In this document: one piece after another, positions 32,406-41,833 of the stretch
How the letters are laid out: each line of letters begins with the position of its first letter
How positions within the stretch are numbered: position 1 is the first letter of the stretch
NCBI GenBank assembly: GCA_003243255.1
Contig: QFQM01000005.1
Location: 1-64,000 of the forward strand
From: Flavobacterium psychrophilum
GTDB taxonomy: Bacteria > Bacteroidota > Bacteroidia > Flavobacteriales > Flavobacteriaceae
Reading direction: 5' to 3'
DNA length: 64,000 nucleotides
Notes under the pieces: model-generated
The model's input: only the letters and a program-made list of their open reading frames with translations
Told to the model about the DNA's origin: nothing
Database searches by the model: none
Program-made: the position numbers and the translations under genes

Positions 32406-33743
32406 TTAAAAGAATTTTTTGGCGATAATATCGTAAATATCTTTACCGAAAGTTAACACCATGAGACTTAATAATATAACCATACCTACCGTCTGCACTA
32501 CACTTGCCGCTTTATCGCTTAATTTTTTTCCGGTAACCATTTCGGCAATGGTAAACAGGGCATGGCCACCGTCAAGACCCGGAATTGGAAGCACGTTCAT
32601 AAACGCAAGTCCGATAGAAAAAAGCGCGGTAAACTTCCAGAAAAATTCCCAGTCCCATGTAGTAGGCATATTGCTGGCAATACCAACAACGCTTTTTACG
32701 TGCTTATAAGCACCTGTTGAAGGGCGAAGGATAAGTTTGAACTGTTTTACGTTATACACAAGCAGGAAATATGATTCTTCCATAGCCTTAGGTATAGCTG
32801 TAAAGAAATTATAATGCTCGGTAACGGTATATTTCGGGTCACCTACAGTATTGTGGTATACCCCTATCGTCGCGTCTTCTTTATCAACTTTTGTTTTTAT
32901 CTGAAGCGGAGCGCCATTTCGTTTTATATCAAGCGTAATAGAGCCTCCTTTGTTCTTAAATGCCTGTTCTGATACCTGCGCCCTGTACATTAGCGGTTTT
33001 CCGTTTACACCCACGATAGTATCGCCAATCATAAGTCCGGCATCAGCAGCAAGCGATTGCTGCGGGAAAGAATCTACTACGGTAGCTTTTACCATAGGAT
33101 TCATAAAATCCCTTCCTTCTTTGTCAAGGATCTCTTTTTTATTCTCGTCGGTAAGCTTAAGGTCAATTAACTTACCGTCACGTTGAATTTTGATGTCATC
33201 ACCAAGAAGCACGTCCAGTATCATCCTGTCAAAACGCTCCTGATACTTACCGTCTACGCTAAGAATCTTGTCTCCGTTTTTAAAACCAACGTTAAGCCCG
33301 GTCTCACCAAAGGCAAGTCCGTCACGCTGTACCATTTCTGTGGCTACATATTTTTTACCGTAAGTAGAATAAACAACAGTATAGATGAACCAAGCCAGAA
33401 TGATATTTACTATAATACCACCCATCATGATGATAAGACGCTGCCATGCCGGTTTAGAACGGAATTCCCATGGTTTTGGTTCACTTTTCATCTGCTCGGT
33501 ATCCATGCTCTCGTCGATCATACCCGAAAGCTTCACATAACCACCAATAGGCAGCCATCCGATACCCCATTCTGTTTCACCAATTTTTTTCTTGAAAAGC
33601 GCAAAGCCCGCATCCATAAAAAGGTAAAATTTCTCTACCCTTACCTTAAACATTTTTGCGGTGATATAGTGCCCAAATTCATGTAGTATTACAAGTATTG
33701 ACAACATGAGAACCAATTGGGCAATCTGTACAAGTGTATCCAT
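32406..33743 (-). CDS. rseP: RIP metalloprotease RseP (site-2 protease)
   Basis: 445-residue membrane zinc protease that cleaves substrates such as anti-sigma factors within the membrane. Zinc motif HEFGH at residues 21-25, then PDZ segments (GDKILSVDGKYQERF, GDTIVGVNGKPL) and the second zinc ligand region LPIPGLDGGH. Four or more membrane helices. It is the first chromosomal gene right of the island. Family assignment is firm. Confidence 0.95.
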   Translation of the reverse strand: MDTLVQIAQLVLMLSILVILHEFGHYITAKMFKVRVEKFYLFMDAGFALFKKKIGETEWGIGWLPIGGYVKLSGMIDESMDTEQMKSEPKPWEFRSKPAWQRLIIMMGGIIVNIILAWFIYTVVYSTYGKKYVATEMVQRDGLAFGETGLNVGFKNGDKILSVDGKYQERFDRMILDVLLGDDIKIQRDGKLIDLKLTDENKKEILDKEGRDFMNPMVKATVVDSFPQQSLAADAGLMIGDTIVGVNGKPLMYRAQVSEQAFKNKGGSITLDIKRNGAPLQIKTKVDKEDATIGVYHNTVGDPKYTVTEHYNFFTAIPKAMEESYFLLVYNVKQFKLILRPSTGAYKHVKSVVGIASNMPTTWDWEFFWKFTALFSIGLAFMNVLPIPGLDGGHALFTIAEMVTGKKLSDKAASVVQTVGMVILLSLMVLTFGKDIYDIIAKKFF

Positions 33744-33892
33744 TCTAAAGTTTTAAATTCCTTTTATAAACGCACAAAAATAGCATTTTCTGCTTACCAT
33801 GCGCTATTTTAATGCAGAGGTTTGTGTTTAAATATGTGTTAATAATCAAAAGTTATGCCCACTATTTAAATATGGAAAGGTAAATTTAACCT

Positions 33893-33900
33893 TACTTTTG
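33893..33900 (+). promoter_or_regulatory. -7 promoter element of the oxidoreductase operon
   Basis: TACTTTTG fits TAnnTTTG and ends 21 bases before the ATG at 33922, covering the alternative start at 33898. Confidence 0.5.
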
Positions 33901-33921
33901 TTTAGTAATACGATTTATACA

Positions 33922-34962
33922 ATGAAAAAGATAAAAACAGCATTGCTTTCTTACGGAATGTCGGGACGTGTGTTTCATGCCCCATTCCTGCAACTGCACG
34001 ACGGATTTGAGCTTACCGGCTCCTGGGAGCGCAGCAAAAAGCTCATTCAGCAGGATTATCCCAACGTAAAAAGTTATGCCTCTCTCGAAGAATTATTAGC
34101 CGATGATATAGAACTGGTAGTGGTAAACACTCCGGTAGAAACCCACTATGAATATGCCAAAAAGGCACTTTTGGCAGGCAAGCACGCTTTGGTAGAAAAA
34201 GCATTTACCACAACTGCTGCCGAAGCTGAAGAACTTAATGCTATTGCTAAAGAAAAAGGGCTGAAGCTTACGGTGTACCAAAACCGCCGTTGGGACAGCG
34301 ACTTTATGACCGTAAAACAGGTGGCAGACCAAAATCTGTTAGGCGATATTGTGGAAGCCGAATTCCATTTTGACAGATACAATCCGTTACTGAGCCCGAA
34401 AACACATAAGGAAACGGCGAATGCCGGTGCCGGAGTGCTTAAGGATTTAGGTTCGCATATCATTGATCAGGCATTGTACCTTTTCGGTTATCCTGAGGCT
34501 GTACATGGCGATGTAAGGATTACCCGTGAAAACTCATTGGTAGATGACTGGTTTGATATTTCCTTGTACTATCCGGACAAAAGAGTGAGGTTAAAAGCTG
34601 GCTTTTTTGTACGAGAAGCCATTCCTGCCTACATTGTTCATGGTAAAAAAGGGACATTTTTAAAACAGCGCGGCGACATTCAGGAGGATGTGCTTAAAAC
34701 CGGAGCCAAACCCAACCGTACCGACTGGGGTACTGAACCGAAAGAAAAAGAAGGACTGTTGCATACCGAAATAAACGGAGAAGAAGTGCGCAAAACAATC
34801 CCTACGCTTCAGGGTAATTATTATGCTTTGTTTGATGGTGTTTATAAGGCAATAGTCGAAAACAAAACCGAACCGGTTACAGCAGAAGACGGCATTAAAA
34901 CCATGCAGGTTATTGATGCGGTGATAGAAAGCAGTAAATCGGGAAAAATTATTCAACTATAA
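33922..34962 (+). CDS. Gfo/Idh/MocA-family oxidoreductase
   Basis: 346 residues. NAD(P)-binding Rossmann part with ALLSYGMSGRVFHAPFL, then VVNTPVETHYEYAKKALLAGKHALVEKAFT containing the family EKP-like motif as EKA, and YQNRRWDSDF. The second half is the beta-rich dimerisation domain (LKDLGSHIIDQALYLFG). It oxidises a sugar or inositol-type substrate that cannot be read. First of a four-gene operon. Confidence 0.9.
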   Translation: MKKIKTALLSYGMSGRVFHAPFLQLHDGFELTGSWERSKKLIQQDYPNVKSYASLEELLADDIELVVVNTPVETHYEYAKKALLAGKHALVEKAFTTTAAEAEELNAIAKEKGLKLTVYQNRRWDSDFMTVKQVADQNLLGDIVEAEFHFDRYNPLLSPKTHKETANAGAGVLKDLGSHIIDQALYLFGYPEAVHGDVRITRENSLVDDWFDISLYYPDKRVRLKAGFFVREAIPAYIVHGKKGTFLKQRGDIQEDVLKTGAKPNRTDWGTEPKEKEGLLHTEINGEEVRKTIPTLQGNYYALFDGVYKAIVENKTEPVTAEDGIKTMQVIDAVIESSKSGKIIQL

Positions 34963-34969
34963 AATAGCT

Positions 34970-35920
34970 ATGGAAAAAAGACAACTAGGTAACACAGGCC
35001 TTCACGTTTATCCCATCACTTTTGGAGGCAATGTTTTTGGATGGACCATTGATGAGAAAAAATCTTTTGAAATACTTGATGCCTTTACCGGCGCATGGTT
35101 CAACTTTATTGATACCGCCGATGTTTATTCGCGATGGGTTCCCGGAAATGAGGGAGGCGAGTCGGAAATTATCATCGGTAAATGGATGAAAGCACAGGGA
35201 AATCGCGATAAGCTTATTATAGCGACCAAAGTAGGGAGTGATATGGGCAGCGGAAAAAAAGACCTGTCTAAAAAATATATCCTTAAAGCCGCTGAAGATT
35301 CGCTTAAAAGACTGCAGACCGATTATATCGATCTGTACCAGACGCATTGGGACGATCCGACGACACCTATTGAAGAAACCCTTGAAGCGTATGCACAGCT
35401 TATAAAAGAAGGTAAAGTGCGCCATATCGGCGCTTCTAACCTTACTGCCGACAGGCTTAAGGATTCGTTGCAGATCGCTTTTGCTAACGGATTACCAGCT
35501 TATGAAACGTTTCAGCCTCATTATAATTTATACGAGCGTGCCGCTTTTGAAGACGGGCTTGAACCTGTTTGCCTGGGTAATAATTTGGGCGTACTGAATT
35601 ATTATTCGCTTGCCAGCGGATTCCTTACAGGGAAATACCGCTCTGAAGCAGATCTTGGCAAAAGCCAGCGTGGGGGTGGTGTGGCACAATACCTTAACGA
35701 GCGCGGATTTAAAATACTCGATGCATTGGATAAGGTTGCTGCCGAACTGAACAGCACTCCTGCAACGGTAGCTTTGGCATGGCTTATTCACCGACCATCT
35801 GTAACGGCTCCTATAGTAAGCGCTACCAGTATAAATCAGCTTGACAGTATCATAAAAGCACCTGATCTGAAAATAACAAACGATCAGATAGAACTTCTTA
35901 CTAAAGCAAGCGCATGGTAA
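34970..35920 (+). CDS. Aldo/keto reductase
   Basis: 316 residues of the AKR fold. Catalytic tetrad seen as Asp in NFIDTADVYSRW, the Tyr of that motif, Lys in IIATKVG and His in YQTHWDDP. NADPH-dependent reduction of a carbonyl substrate not identifiable here. It starts seven bases after the Gfo-type gene, so the two are co-translated. Confidence 0.93.
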   Translation: MEKRQLGNTGLHVYPITFGGNVFGWTIDEKKSFEILDAFTGAWFNFIDTADVYSRWVPGNEGGESEIIIGKWMKAQGNRDKLIIATKVGSDMGSGKKDLSKKYILKAAEDSLKRLQTDYIDLYQTHWDDPTTPIEETLEAYAQLIKEGKVRHIGASNLTADRLKDSLQIAFANGLPAYETFQPHYNLYERAAFEDGLEPVCLGNNLGVLNYYSLASGFLTGKYRSEADLGKSQRGGGVAQYLNERGFKILDALDKVAAELNSTPATVALAWLIHRPSVTAPIVSATSINQLDSIIKAPDLKITNDQIELLTKASAW

Positions 35921-35935
35921 TAAATAGAATGTAAT

Positions 35936-36928
35936 ATGAAAGTATTTGCAAACAGGGTTCTGCCGGAAAAGGTATTTCAGAAATTACAGGATGACGGAAT
36001 CATAATAACCGAATGGCTTGGGCACAGGGAACTCACAACCGATGAATTTATAACCTACGCCAAAGATGCCGATGGCATAATGCTTATGGCCGGTATGAAA
36101 GTAACTGCCGATATATTACAGCAATGCGAAAGCCTGAAAGTAATATCGCTGCATTCTGTAGGGTATGACAATGTGGATGTTGAAGCAGCTACAAAATTAG
36201 GCATTGCCATAGGGCATACGCCCGATGTACTTAGCAAAGCCACTGCCGATGCGGCTTTTTTGCTGATGCTTGCCACATCGCGTAAAGCATTCTTTCATCA
36301 CAAGCGTGCCCTTAAGGGCGAATGGAAATCGTACGGGCCTATAGATGATTTGTTAGGGATTGATATTGAAGGAAAAACACTCGGCATTTTTGGGTTGGGC
36401 AGCATCGGTTTTGAGATGGCAAAGCGTAGTAAAAATGCCTTCGGTATGAATGTAATTTACCATAACCGAAGTACTAACGAGAAAGCAGAAAAGGAACTCG
36501 GTGCTAAAAAGGTTTCCTTTGATGAATTGCTCAGTCAAAGCGATATTATTTCTGTACATGCGAATCTTACCCCTGAGACTAAGGAGATATTTAATACACC
36601 GGCATTTGCCAAAATGAAACCCAATGCCATTTTTGTAAATGTGGCGCGTGGCGGAATTCATAACGAAACCGACCTGAAAGCTGCCCTTGATAACAAAACC
36701 ATTTGGGGTGCAGGACTGGATGTTACCAATCCGGAGCCTATGGATATAGATAATCCATTGCTTAATATGCCTAATGTTTCGGTGTTGCCGCACATTGGGT
36801 CGGCAGTAAAAGAAACCCGCGAAGCCATGATGCAGCTGGTGGTAGCCAACCTGTTTGCCGGACTTAAAGGAGAGAAACTGCCTAAATGTGTGAATCCGGA
36901 GGTGTATAACGAAAGTAATAAATCATAA
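35936..36928 (+). CDS. D-2-hydroxyacid dehydrogenase (glycerate/lactate dehydrogenase type)
   Basis: 330 residues. NAD motif LGIFGLGSIGFEMAK, substrate Arg in NVARGGI, Glu in NPEPMD and the catalytic His in VLPHIGSAVKETREAM. Reduces a 2-keto acid or oxidises a 2-hydroxyacid with NAD. Third gene of the operon, 15 bases after the aldo/keto reductase, suggesting the unit handles a sugar acid. Confidence 0.92.
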   Translation: MKVFANRVLPEKVFQKLQDDGIIITEWLGHRELTTDEFITYAKDADGIMLMAGMKVTADILQQCESLKVISLHSVGYDNVDVEAATKLGIAIGHTPDVLSKATADAAFLLMLATSRKAFFHHKRALKGEWKSYGPIDDLLGIDIEGKTLGIFGLGSIGFEMAKRSKNAFGMNVIYHNRSTNEKAEKELGAKKVSFDELLSQSDIISVHANLTPETKEIFNTPAFAKMKPNAIFVNVARGGIHNETDLKAALDNKTIWGAGLDVTNPEPMDIDNPLLNMPNVSVLPHIGSAVKETREAMMQLVVANLFAGLKGEKLPKCVNPEVYNESNKS

Positions 36929-36936
36929 TTCTAAGC

Positions 36937-37932
36937 ATGAAAAAAGTTTTGCTGACAACTATTATATTGTTTTTACTTGTCCTGAATGCGCAGGAGAAAA
37001 CGCTACGTCCTACCGAATTGAGAATGGAAAACATAAAATATCCTTTTCCGGTGCAAATGCTGGCGTTAAAAATTCAGGGGCAGGATCTCGAGATGGCATA
37101 TATGGACCTACAGCCTGCAAAAGCCAACGGAAAAACCGTATTGCTGCTGCACGGCAAAAACTTTCCGGCAATGTACTGGGAGCAAACGGCCAATGATCTG
37201 GCTAAAGAGGGGTACCGGGTTGTGATGCCCGACCAGGTAGGTTTCGGAAAATCGTCTAAACCGGGAAATATTCAGTATACTTTCCAGCTTTTGGCACAAA
37301 ATACAAAGGCGGTTCTTGATGCGCTTAAAATCACTAAAGTTAATGTTGTAGGGCATTCTATGGGAGGAATGCTTGCCACGAGGTTTTCATTGATGTATCC
37401 TGAGGTTGTTGAGAAGCTTGTGCTTGAAAATCCGATAGGACTTGAAGACTGGAAAACCGTAGTGCCATATCAAAGTGTGGATGACTGGTATGCCGGAGAG
37501 CTGAAACAGAATTACCAGACCATGAAGGAGTATCAGCTTAAATTTTATTATGACAACCAGTGGAAGCCCGAATATGACAAATGGCTTTTGCCGGTTGCCG
37601 GATGGACAGTAAACAAAGACTATGCTGTTATTGCAAAAAGTTCGGCCCTAACGTATGATATGATCTTTACACAGCCGGTGGTATATGAATTTGAGAATCT
37701 GAAAATGCCTGTATTGCTTATTATAGGGCAGCGTGACCGTACTGCACTTGGAAAAGGCAAAGCACCAAAAGAGGTCCAGGAAAAGTTGGGTAATTATCCG
37801 TTACTCGGAAAAGAAACCGCAAAGAAAATTCCAAATGCTGTTTTAGTTGAAATAGAAAATACCGGACACCTGCCACATATCGAAGTGTATGATAAGTTCA
37901 TTACACCGCTGAAAGAGTTTTTGAAAAAATAG
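36937..37932 (+). CDS. Secreted alpha/beta hydrolase
   Basis: 331 residues with a signal peptide (MKKVLLTTIILFLLVLNAQ). Hydrolase core: oxyanion-hole HGKNFPAMYW, the nucleophile Ser in GHSMGGM, Asp near IIGQRDRTA and the catalytic His in NTGHLPHIE. Last gene of the operon, eight bases after the dehydrogenase. Substrate unknown. Confidence 0.92.
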   Translation: MKKVLLTTIILFLLVLNAQEKTLRPTELRMENIKYPFPVQMLALKIQGQDLEMAYMDLQPAKANGKTVLLLHGKNFPAMYWEQTANDLAKEGYRVVMPDQVGFGKSSKPGNIQYTFQLLAQNTKAVLDALKITKVNVVGHSMGGMLATRFSLMYPEVVEKLVLENPIGLEDWKTVVPYQSVDDWYAGELKQNYQTMKEYQLKFYYDNQWKPEYDKWLLPVAGWTVNKDYAVIAKSSALTYDMIFTQPVVYEFENLKMPVLLIIGQRDRTALGKGKAPKEVQEKLGNYPLLGKETAKKIPNAVLVEIENTGHLPHIEVYDKFITPLKEFLKK

Positions 37933-38068
37933 TCGTTTTTCTGACTCAGTTCGGGCAAAAGCCCTTGTGTCCGATCCGCGTCATCCACTGCGAGGTATTT
38001 GTTACATCTCTCATTCATCGGGAATACTGAGGGTGACGAGATAAGTAAAACTTTCAAAATTATCATAA

Positions 38069-39160
38069 ATGAAATATTTTCAACTGATGTTATTTGTATT
38101 ATGCATCTCACTTCAGCTATCCGGGCAGGAAAAAATGAGCGTGGAAATGGATGAATTCAAGACTGAAATTCAACCTTATTTTGATAAAATCAAGGAAAAG
38201 GATATGGCTTCTCTGGTTCCTTTTTACAAAGATGGATTATGGGGATATCTTGATGGTAAAACATTAAAAGTGGTTGTTCCTCCATTTGCCAATCTTCTCA
38301 ATTTTTATGGGGAAGTGCCGGAGTTTATGGGTAATTCTTTTCTTAACGGCAGTAAAAAGGGATTTTTGCTGAATATTGAAAATGGGAAAATTCAAATGAA
38401 TTATACTGATCTGGAAAAAACGATACCGCCACCTATGATGAGTTTTTCCCGGGATGAACCTCCCCGAACAATGAGACGTTCTTTTTTTGGGGCAACAATA
38501 AAGCCTCATACAGAGGGGTATAGAGGGTTTGAATACAAAATAAGCGACGGCAGTTATATCCTTACAGCTTATTCAGATTTATACAATCCTGACAAAGAAA
38601 CCAGTCCCGACATTACGGATCTGGTGATGGACAAGCAATTGCATCTTATTGTAAAAAGAGATTTCTTATACGGAATTATTGATTCTTCCGGGGTGGCATT
38701 AAAGGGTTTTGATTTTAAATTTAAAAAGATTTTACCCGTTCAGTTGCCTGGTGATCATGATGTTCAATGGTTTTTAGTTGCTGAGGTGATTAATGATGAA
38801 GAGGTATATAGCTTTATTAATCAAAAAGGTGAATATAGGCTCAAGCATCAGCTCAACCCGCAATTTTATAGTTTATGGAATACCGGGGCAGAAGACTATC
38901 CATATTACAAAATCAAATATAATCAATTGGGTTATGTGGTTTCGAACGGTGTTTTATACGATTTGGTGACGTTGAAAAAACCTATGAAGCCAGAGCCCAA
39001 CCTGTATATTTCTTATCTCAAAGTAATTTTGACAGATACGGAAAATAATGATGTGACATTGGAAAAAGCAAGAGAAAAAGCTAAGGTTTTTGTTTTGATT
39101 GAAGAAGGAGAAAATAAATTTTATATGGATCTGAGTGGTAAGAAATACCAACCCAAATAG
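38069..39160 (+). CDS. Secreted hypothetical protein with WG-like segments
   Basis: 363 residues. Signal peptide MKYFQLMLFVLCISLQLSGQ, then a body with LWGYLDGKTLKVVVPPF, YGIIDSSGVALKGFDF and similar strand-turn pieces that recall WG/KWG repeats, although the repeats are weak. Probably exported. The function is unknown. Preceded by about 110 bases of noncoding DNA. Confidence 0.65.
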   Translation: MKYFQLMLFVLCISLQLSGQEKMSVEMDEFKTEIQPYFDKIKEKDMASLVPFYKDGLWGYLDGKTLKVVVPPFANLLNFYGEVPEFMGNSFLNGSKKGFLLNIENGKIQMNYTDLEKTIPPPMMSFSRDEPPRTMRRSFFGATIKPHTEGYRGFEYKISDGSYILTAYSDLYNPDKETSPDITDLVMDKQLHLIVKRDFLYGIIDSSGVALKGFDFKFKKILPVQLPGDHDVQWFLVAEVINDEEVYSFINQKGEYRLKHQLNPQFYSLWNTGAEDYPYYKIKYNQLGYVVSNGVLYDLVTLKKPMKPEPNLYISYLKVILTDTENNDVTLEKAREKAKVFVLIEEGENKFYMDLSGKKYQPK

Positions 39161-39208
39161 TTTTTAGTTTAAATCAAAAACTGTAATTTTTCATTCACCT
39201 CGCTAGCG

Positions 39209-39223
39209 CGAGCGTCACGCTCG
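39209..39223. repeat. Short palindrome
   Basis: CGAGCGT-c-ACGCTCG, a perfect 7-1-7 palindrome in the GC-richer gap between convergent genes. Resembles the small dispersed palindromes seen elsewhere in the window. It may act as a weak terminator. Confidence 0.5.
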
Positions 39224-39239
39224 TTCCGACAATGAGAGG

Positions 39240-39569
39240 TTAATTGAAATCATACAATTCCCAGGTAGCATCTTCTATAAGATAATACCGAGAGTAACTT
39301 TGCGCCTGAAATTTGCCAAAATTTTTAATGTTAACCATGTCCTTATCGGTCATTAACTTAAAATGTCCCTTTACTTTTATTTTCTTATTCAGGTAAATAC
39401 TATCCCAGCTTTTTAAACCTGCAATAGCATATATTTCATTATTAGCATGTACTACAGCTCCATATTTTTCATTTAGTGCTGTCCCAATAATTACATCAGA
39501 AATGCTCGCATTTTCTTTTACTGAGTTACAACTCATAATTACTAAAAAACAAACTAAAAAGTATTTCAT
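39240..39569 (-). CDS. Hypothetical lipoprotein
   Basis: 109 residues. Lipobox IMSC (Cys14) after a hydrophobic leader, then a small beta-rich domain (VVHANNEIYAIAGLKSWD, YYLIEDATWELYDF). Last gene of an unrecognised, AT-rich three-gene cluster on the minus strand. Function unknown. Confidence 0.6.
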   Translation of the reverse strand: MKYFLVCFLVIMSCNSVKENASISDVIIGTALNEKYGAVVHANNEIYAIAGLKSWDSIYLNKKIKVKGHFKLMTDKDMVNIKNFGKFQAQSYSRYYLIEDATWELYDFN

Positions 39570-39606
39570 AATTGACTTAAATTAAATTCGACCTTGCATG
39601 AACTAT

Positions 39607-39981
39607 TTAATCCCAATCATCTTCTTTTTCTCTTCGGATTATCTCCGAACGTGTTTGTGGATTGAGCCTTAAAAAAACAGTTTGCCTGTAAAGAGATTTA
39701 GCTCTGTCATTTAGCATGTGTAAAAAAGAAGTTTCATTCAATTCATCCCATAAATTGATAAACCATGATGAGCACAATAAATCGTTTATACTTTCCTGAT
39801 TCCTATCTGACAGTTCATTAAAAACAGCAAATGCTTCGTTGTTATATTCAGCGTCACCCATTTTTATCTTCCCTATTACTTTTAGGGCAACATCTTCGAA
39901 AAGGTCATATATGTCAGAGAAATTATTTGATTTTAACGCATTGCCGGTTAAGTTCCTTATTTGTTCTAATTCGTTTTTCAT
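39607..39981 (-). CDS. Hypothetical soluble protein
   Basis: 124 residues, acidic and helical (MKNELEQIRNLTGNALKS, INLWDELNETSFLHMLNDRA). The size and helical content resemble small immunity-type proteins, but no such family is confirmed. Its ATG overlaps the stop of the upstream membrane protein by one base (TAATG). Confidence 0.6.
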   Translation of the reverse strand: MKNELEQIRNLTGNALKSNNFSDIYDLFEDVALKVIGKIKMGDAEYNNEAFAVFNELSDRNQESINDLLCSSWFINLWDELNETSFLHMLNDRAKSLYRQTVFLRLNPQTRSEIIRREKEDDWD

Positions 39982-40406
39982 TATGTATTAATCAATTTCG
40001 GAACACTCGTGCCAGGCTTAAGCGATTCTTTATTAATCATTCTGCTTCTATTGATATTTGCAAGGACTATAAAGCTTGTAAACAATATGATTATGGCAAG
40101 GAAAATATAGTATACACCATATTTATCCTGTTTAAAATTACAATCTAAAAATTTTCTATTTCTTATAAAGAAAAAATAATTTAAACATCCAATAGATATA
40201 AATATAATAAGAACGCTTAATCTGCTAAGACCTTGTAGAGGAATTGGAAATATAAATAGGCTGCAAAAAAGGAGTATTACCATTAATAGAAACAAAAGCA
40301 AAAATGTTGATGTGGTAATTGTTAAAAGAACCACAGTTTTTTCTTCAGTGTTCTTAGATTCTAATTGCTTAAAAAGCCTGAATAAGAAATAATTATACCA
40401 TTTCAT
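39981..40406 (-). CDS. Hypothetical membrane protein
   Basis: 141 residues with about four predicted membrane helices (TISTSTFLLLFLLMVILLF-type stretches and YIFLAIIILFTSFIVLANI). Its stop overlaps the start of the 124-residue gene, so the two are translationally coupled. No recognised family. AT-rich DNA, possibly acquired. Confidence 0.6.
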   Translation of the reverse strand: MKWYNYFLFRLFKQLESKNTEEKTVVLLTITTSTFLLLFLLMVILLFCSLFIFPIPLQGLSRLSVLIIFISIGCLNYFFFIRNRKFLDCNFKQDKYGVYYIFLAIIILFTSFIVLANINRSRMINKESLKPGTSVPKLINT

Positions 40407-40511
40407 TGTTTATTTAATCTTGTAAAATTTATCAACCGTTTTGACCTGTGTGTTAAAAAACAAATCTAAACAAATTTCCTTCCGCATAAGCGATAATTAA
40501 AACGGCAGCCG

Positions 40512-40519
40512 TAATTTTG
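40512..40519 (+). promoter_or_regulatory. -7 promoter element of the MFS gene
   Basis: TAATTTTG matches TAnnTTTG and ends only four bases before the ATG at 40524. If used, the transcript would be leaderless or nearly so. Confidence 0.5.
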
Positions 40520-40523
40520 CAGC

Positions 40524-41747
40524 ATGAACGGAGAAGTAAGAAACAGCACCCCACAACCTGAAAGCCCAGTCGCTTACAGAAAGGCATATAAAGATGTAAA
40601 AGCATCGTATCTTAACCGGATACGCTGGGCGGTTACGCTGTTTTACTTTGCCATGGGGCTTAACTTCGCTACCTGGGCGAGCCGTATTCCGGATATCAAG
40701 ACCTCACTTGGCCTTAGCGAAGGCGATCTGGGAACTATACTCTTCTGCATCCCCGTTGGGCAAATGTGCATGATGATCTTTTCGGGCAGGCTTGCCGTTA
40801 AATATGGCAGCCACAGAGTGGTCGTACTTGGGCTTAGCATGTATATTGCCGCAATGATGACACTTGGTTTAGCACAGGCACCCTGGCAATTGTCGGTAGC
40901 GCTGTTCTTTTTTGGAATATTCAGTAACCTTACCAATATATCGGTCAACACTCAGGGCATACTTACCGAAGGTATCTTCCGCCGCCCTGTAATGTCTTCT
41001 TTTCACGGGGCATGGAGTACTGCCGGTTTTACCGGTGCACTTATAGGCATCCTGATGAAAGGTCTTAAGGTAGAACCCTACCTGCATTTTATTATAGTGG
41101 GGGTACTGCTTTGGGGCGTAATTTTCTTCAATTACAGATACCTTATAAAAGCCAAACGAATGGCTGAACCAAAGGAGAAGAAGAAACGTTTCAGCAAGCC
41201 TGATACTGTTTTGTTATGGCTTGGGGCTATGGCCTTTTGCTGTATGCTGAGCGAGGGTATTATGTTCGACTGGAGCGGTGTTTATTTTACCGACGTAATT
41301 AAAGTAGAAGGCGCGCTCGGGGTATTGGGTTACGCCTCCTTCATGGCTATGATGGCTACGGGCCGCTTTATGGGCGATATCGTAGTGCGCAAGATCGGCC
41401 GAAGGAAAATGCTTATCATCAGCGGATGTTTTATCTCCATCGGATTATACACTGCTGTACTGTTGCCGTATATCGTTCCGGCAACACTGGCGTTTATGCT
41501 TGTAGGTTTGGGGGTTAGTACTGTAGTGCCAAGCGTATATAGTATCGCAGGCCGCAGACCAAATATGGAACCAAGTATTGCCCTGCAAACCGTTTCGAGC
41601 GTTAGCTTTCTTGGGTTTATGCTTGGGCCGCCGGTAATAGGCCATGTGGCGCATGCAACCAGTCTTCGTATTTCTTTTGCAATAATCGGTGCGTTTGGAT
41701 TCCTTATCGCTTTTTTGGTGTACAAGGTTAAAGCCATTACTGCCTAG
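40524..41747 (+). CDS. MFS transporter
   Basis: 407 residues, about 12 membrane helices, major facilitator superfamily. MFS signature parts are visible (AVKYGSHRVVVLGLSMY, RFMGDIVVRKIGRRKMLI), with an intracellular loop at about residues 205-225 (KAKRMAEPKEKKKRFSKP). It starts MNGEVRNSTPQPESP; no closer Met is available before the first membrane helix. Substrate not identifiable; fucose/galactose-permease-like layout is only suggestive. Monocistronic. Confidence 0.85.
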   Translation: MNGEVRNSTPQPESPVAYRKAYKDVKASYLNRIRWAVTLFYFAMGLNFATWASRIPDIKTSLGLSEGDLGTILFCIPVGQMCMMIFSGRLAVKYGSHRVVVLGLSMYIAAMMTLGLAQAPWQLSVALFFFGIFSNLTNISVNTQGILTEGIFRRPVMSSFHGAWSTAGFTGALIGILMKGLKVEPYLHFIIVGVLLWGVIFFNYRYLIKAKRMAEPKEKKKRFSKPDTVLLWLGAMAFCCMLSEGIMFDWSGVYFTDVIKVEGALGVLGYASFMAMMATGRFMGDIVVRKIGRRKMLIISGCFISIGLYTAVLLPYIVPATLAFMLVGLGVSTVVPSVYSIAGRRPNMEPSIALQTVSSVSFLGFMLGPPVIGHVAHATSLRISFAIIGAFGFLIAFLVYKVKAITA

Positions 41748-41833
41748 GGATAATCCTAAAGTTTCCTTAAAGCCCTGTTTTTCCTAATTCTTTCCTATTT
41801 GTGCCAATAGTTTTGGCAGCAAATGAACGAATT

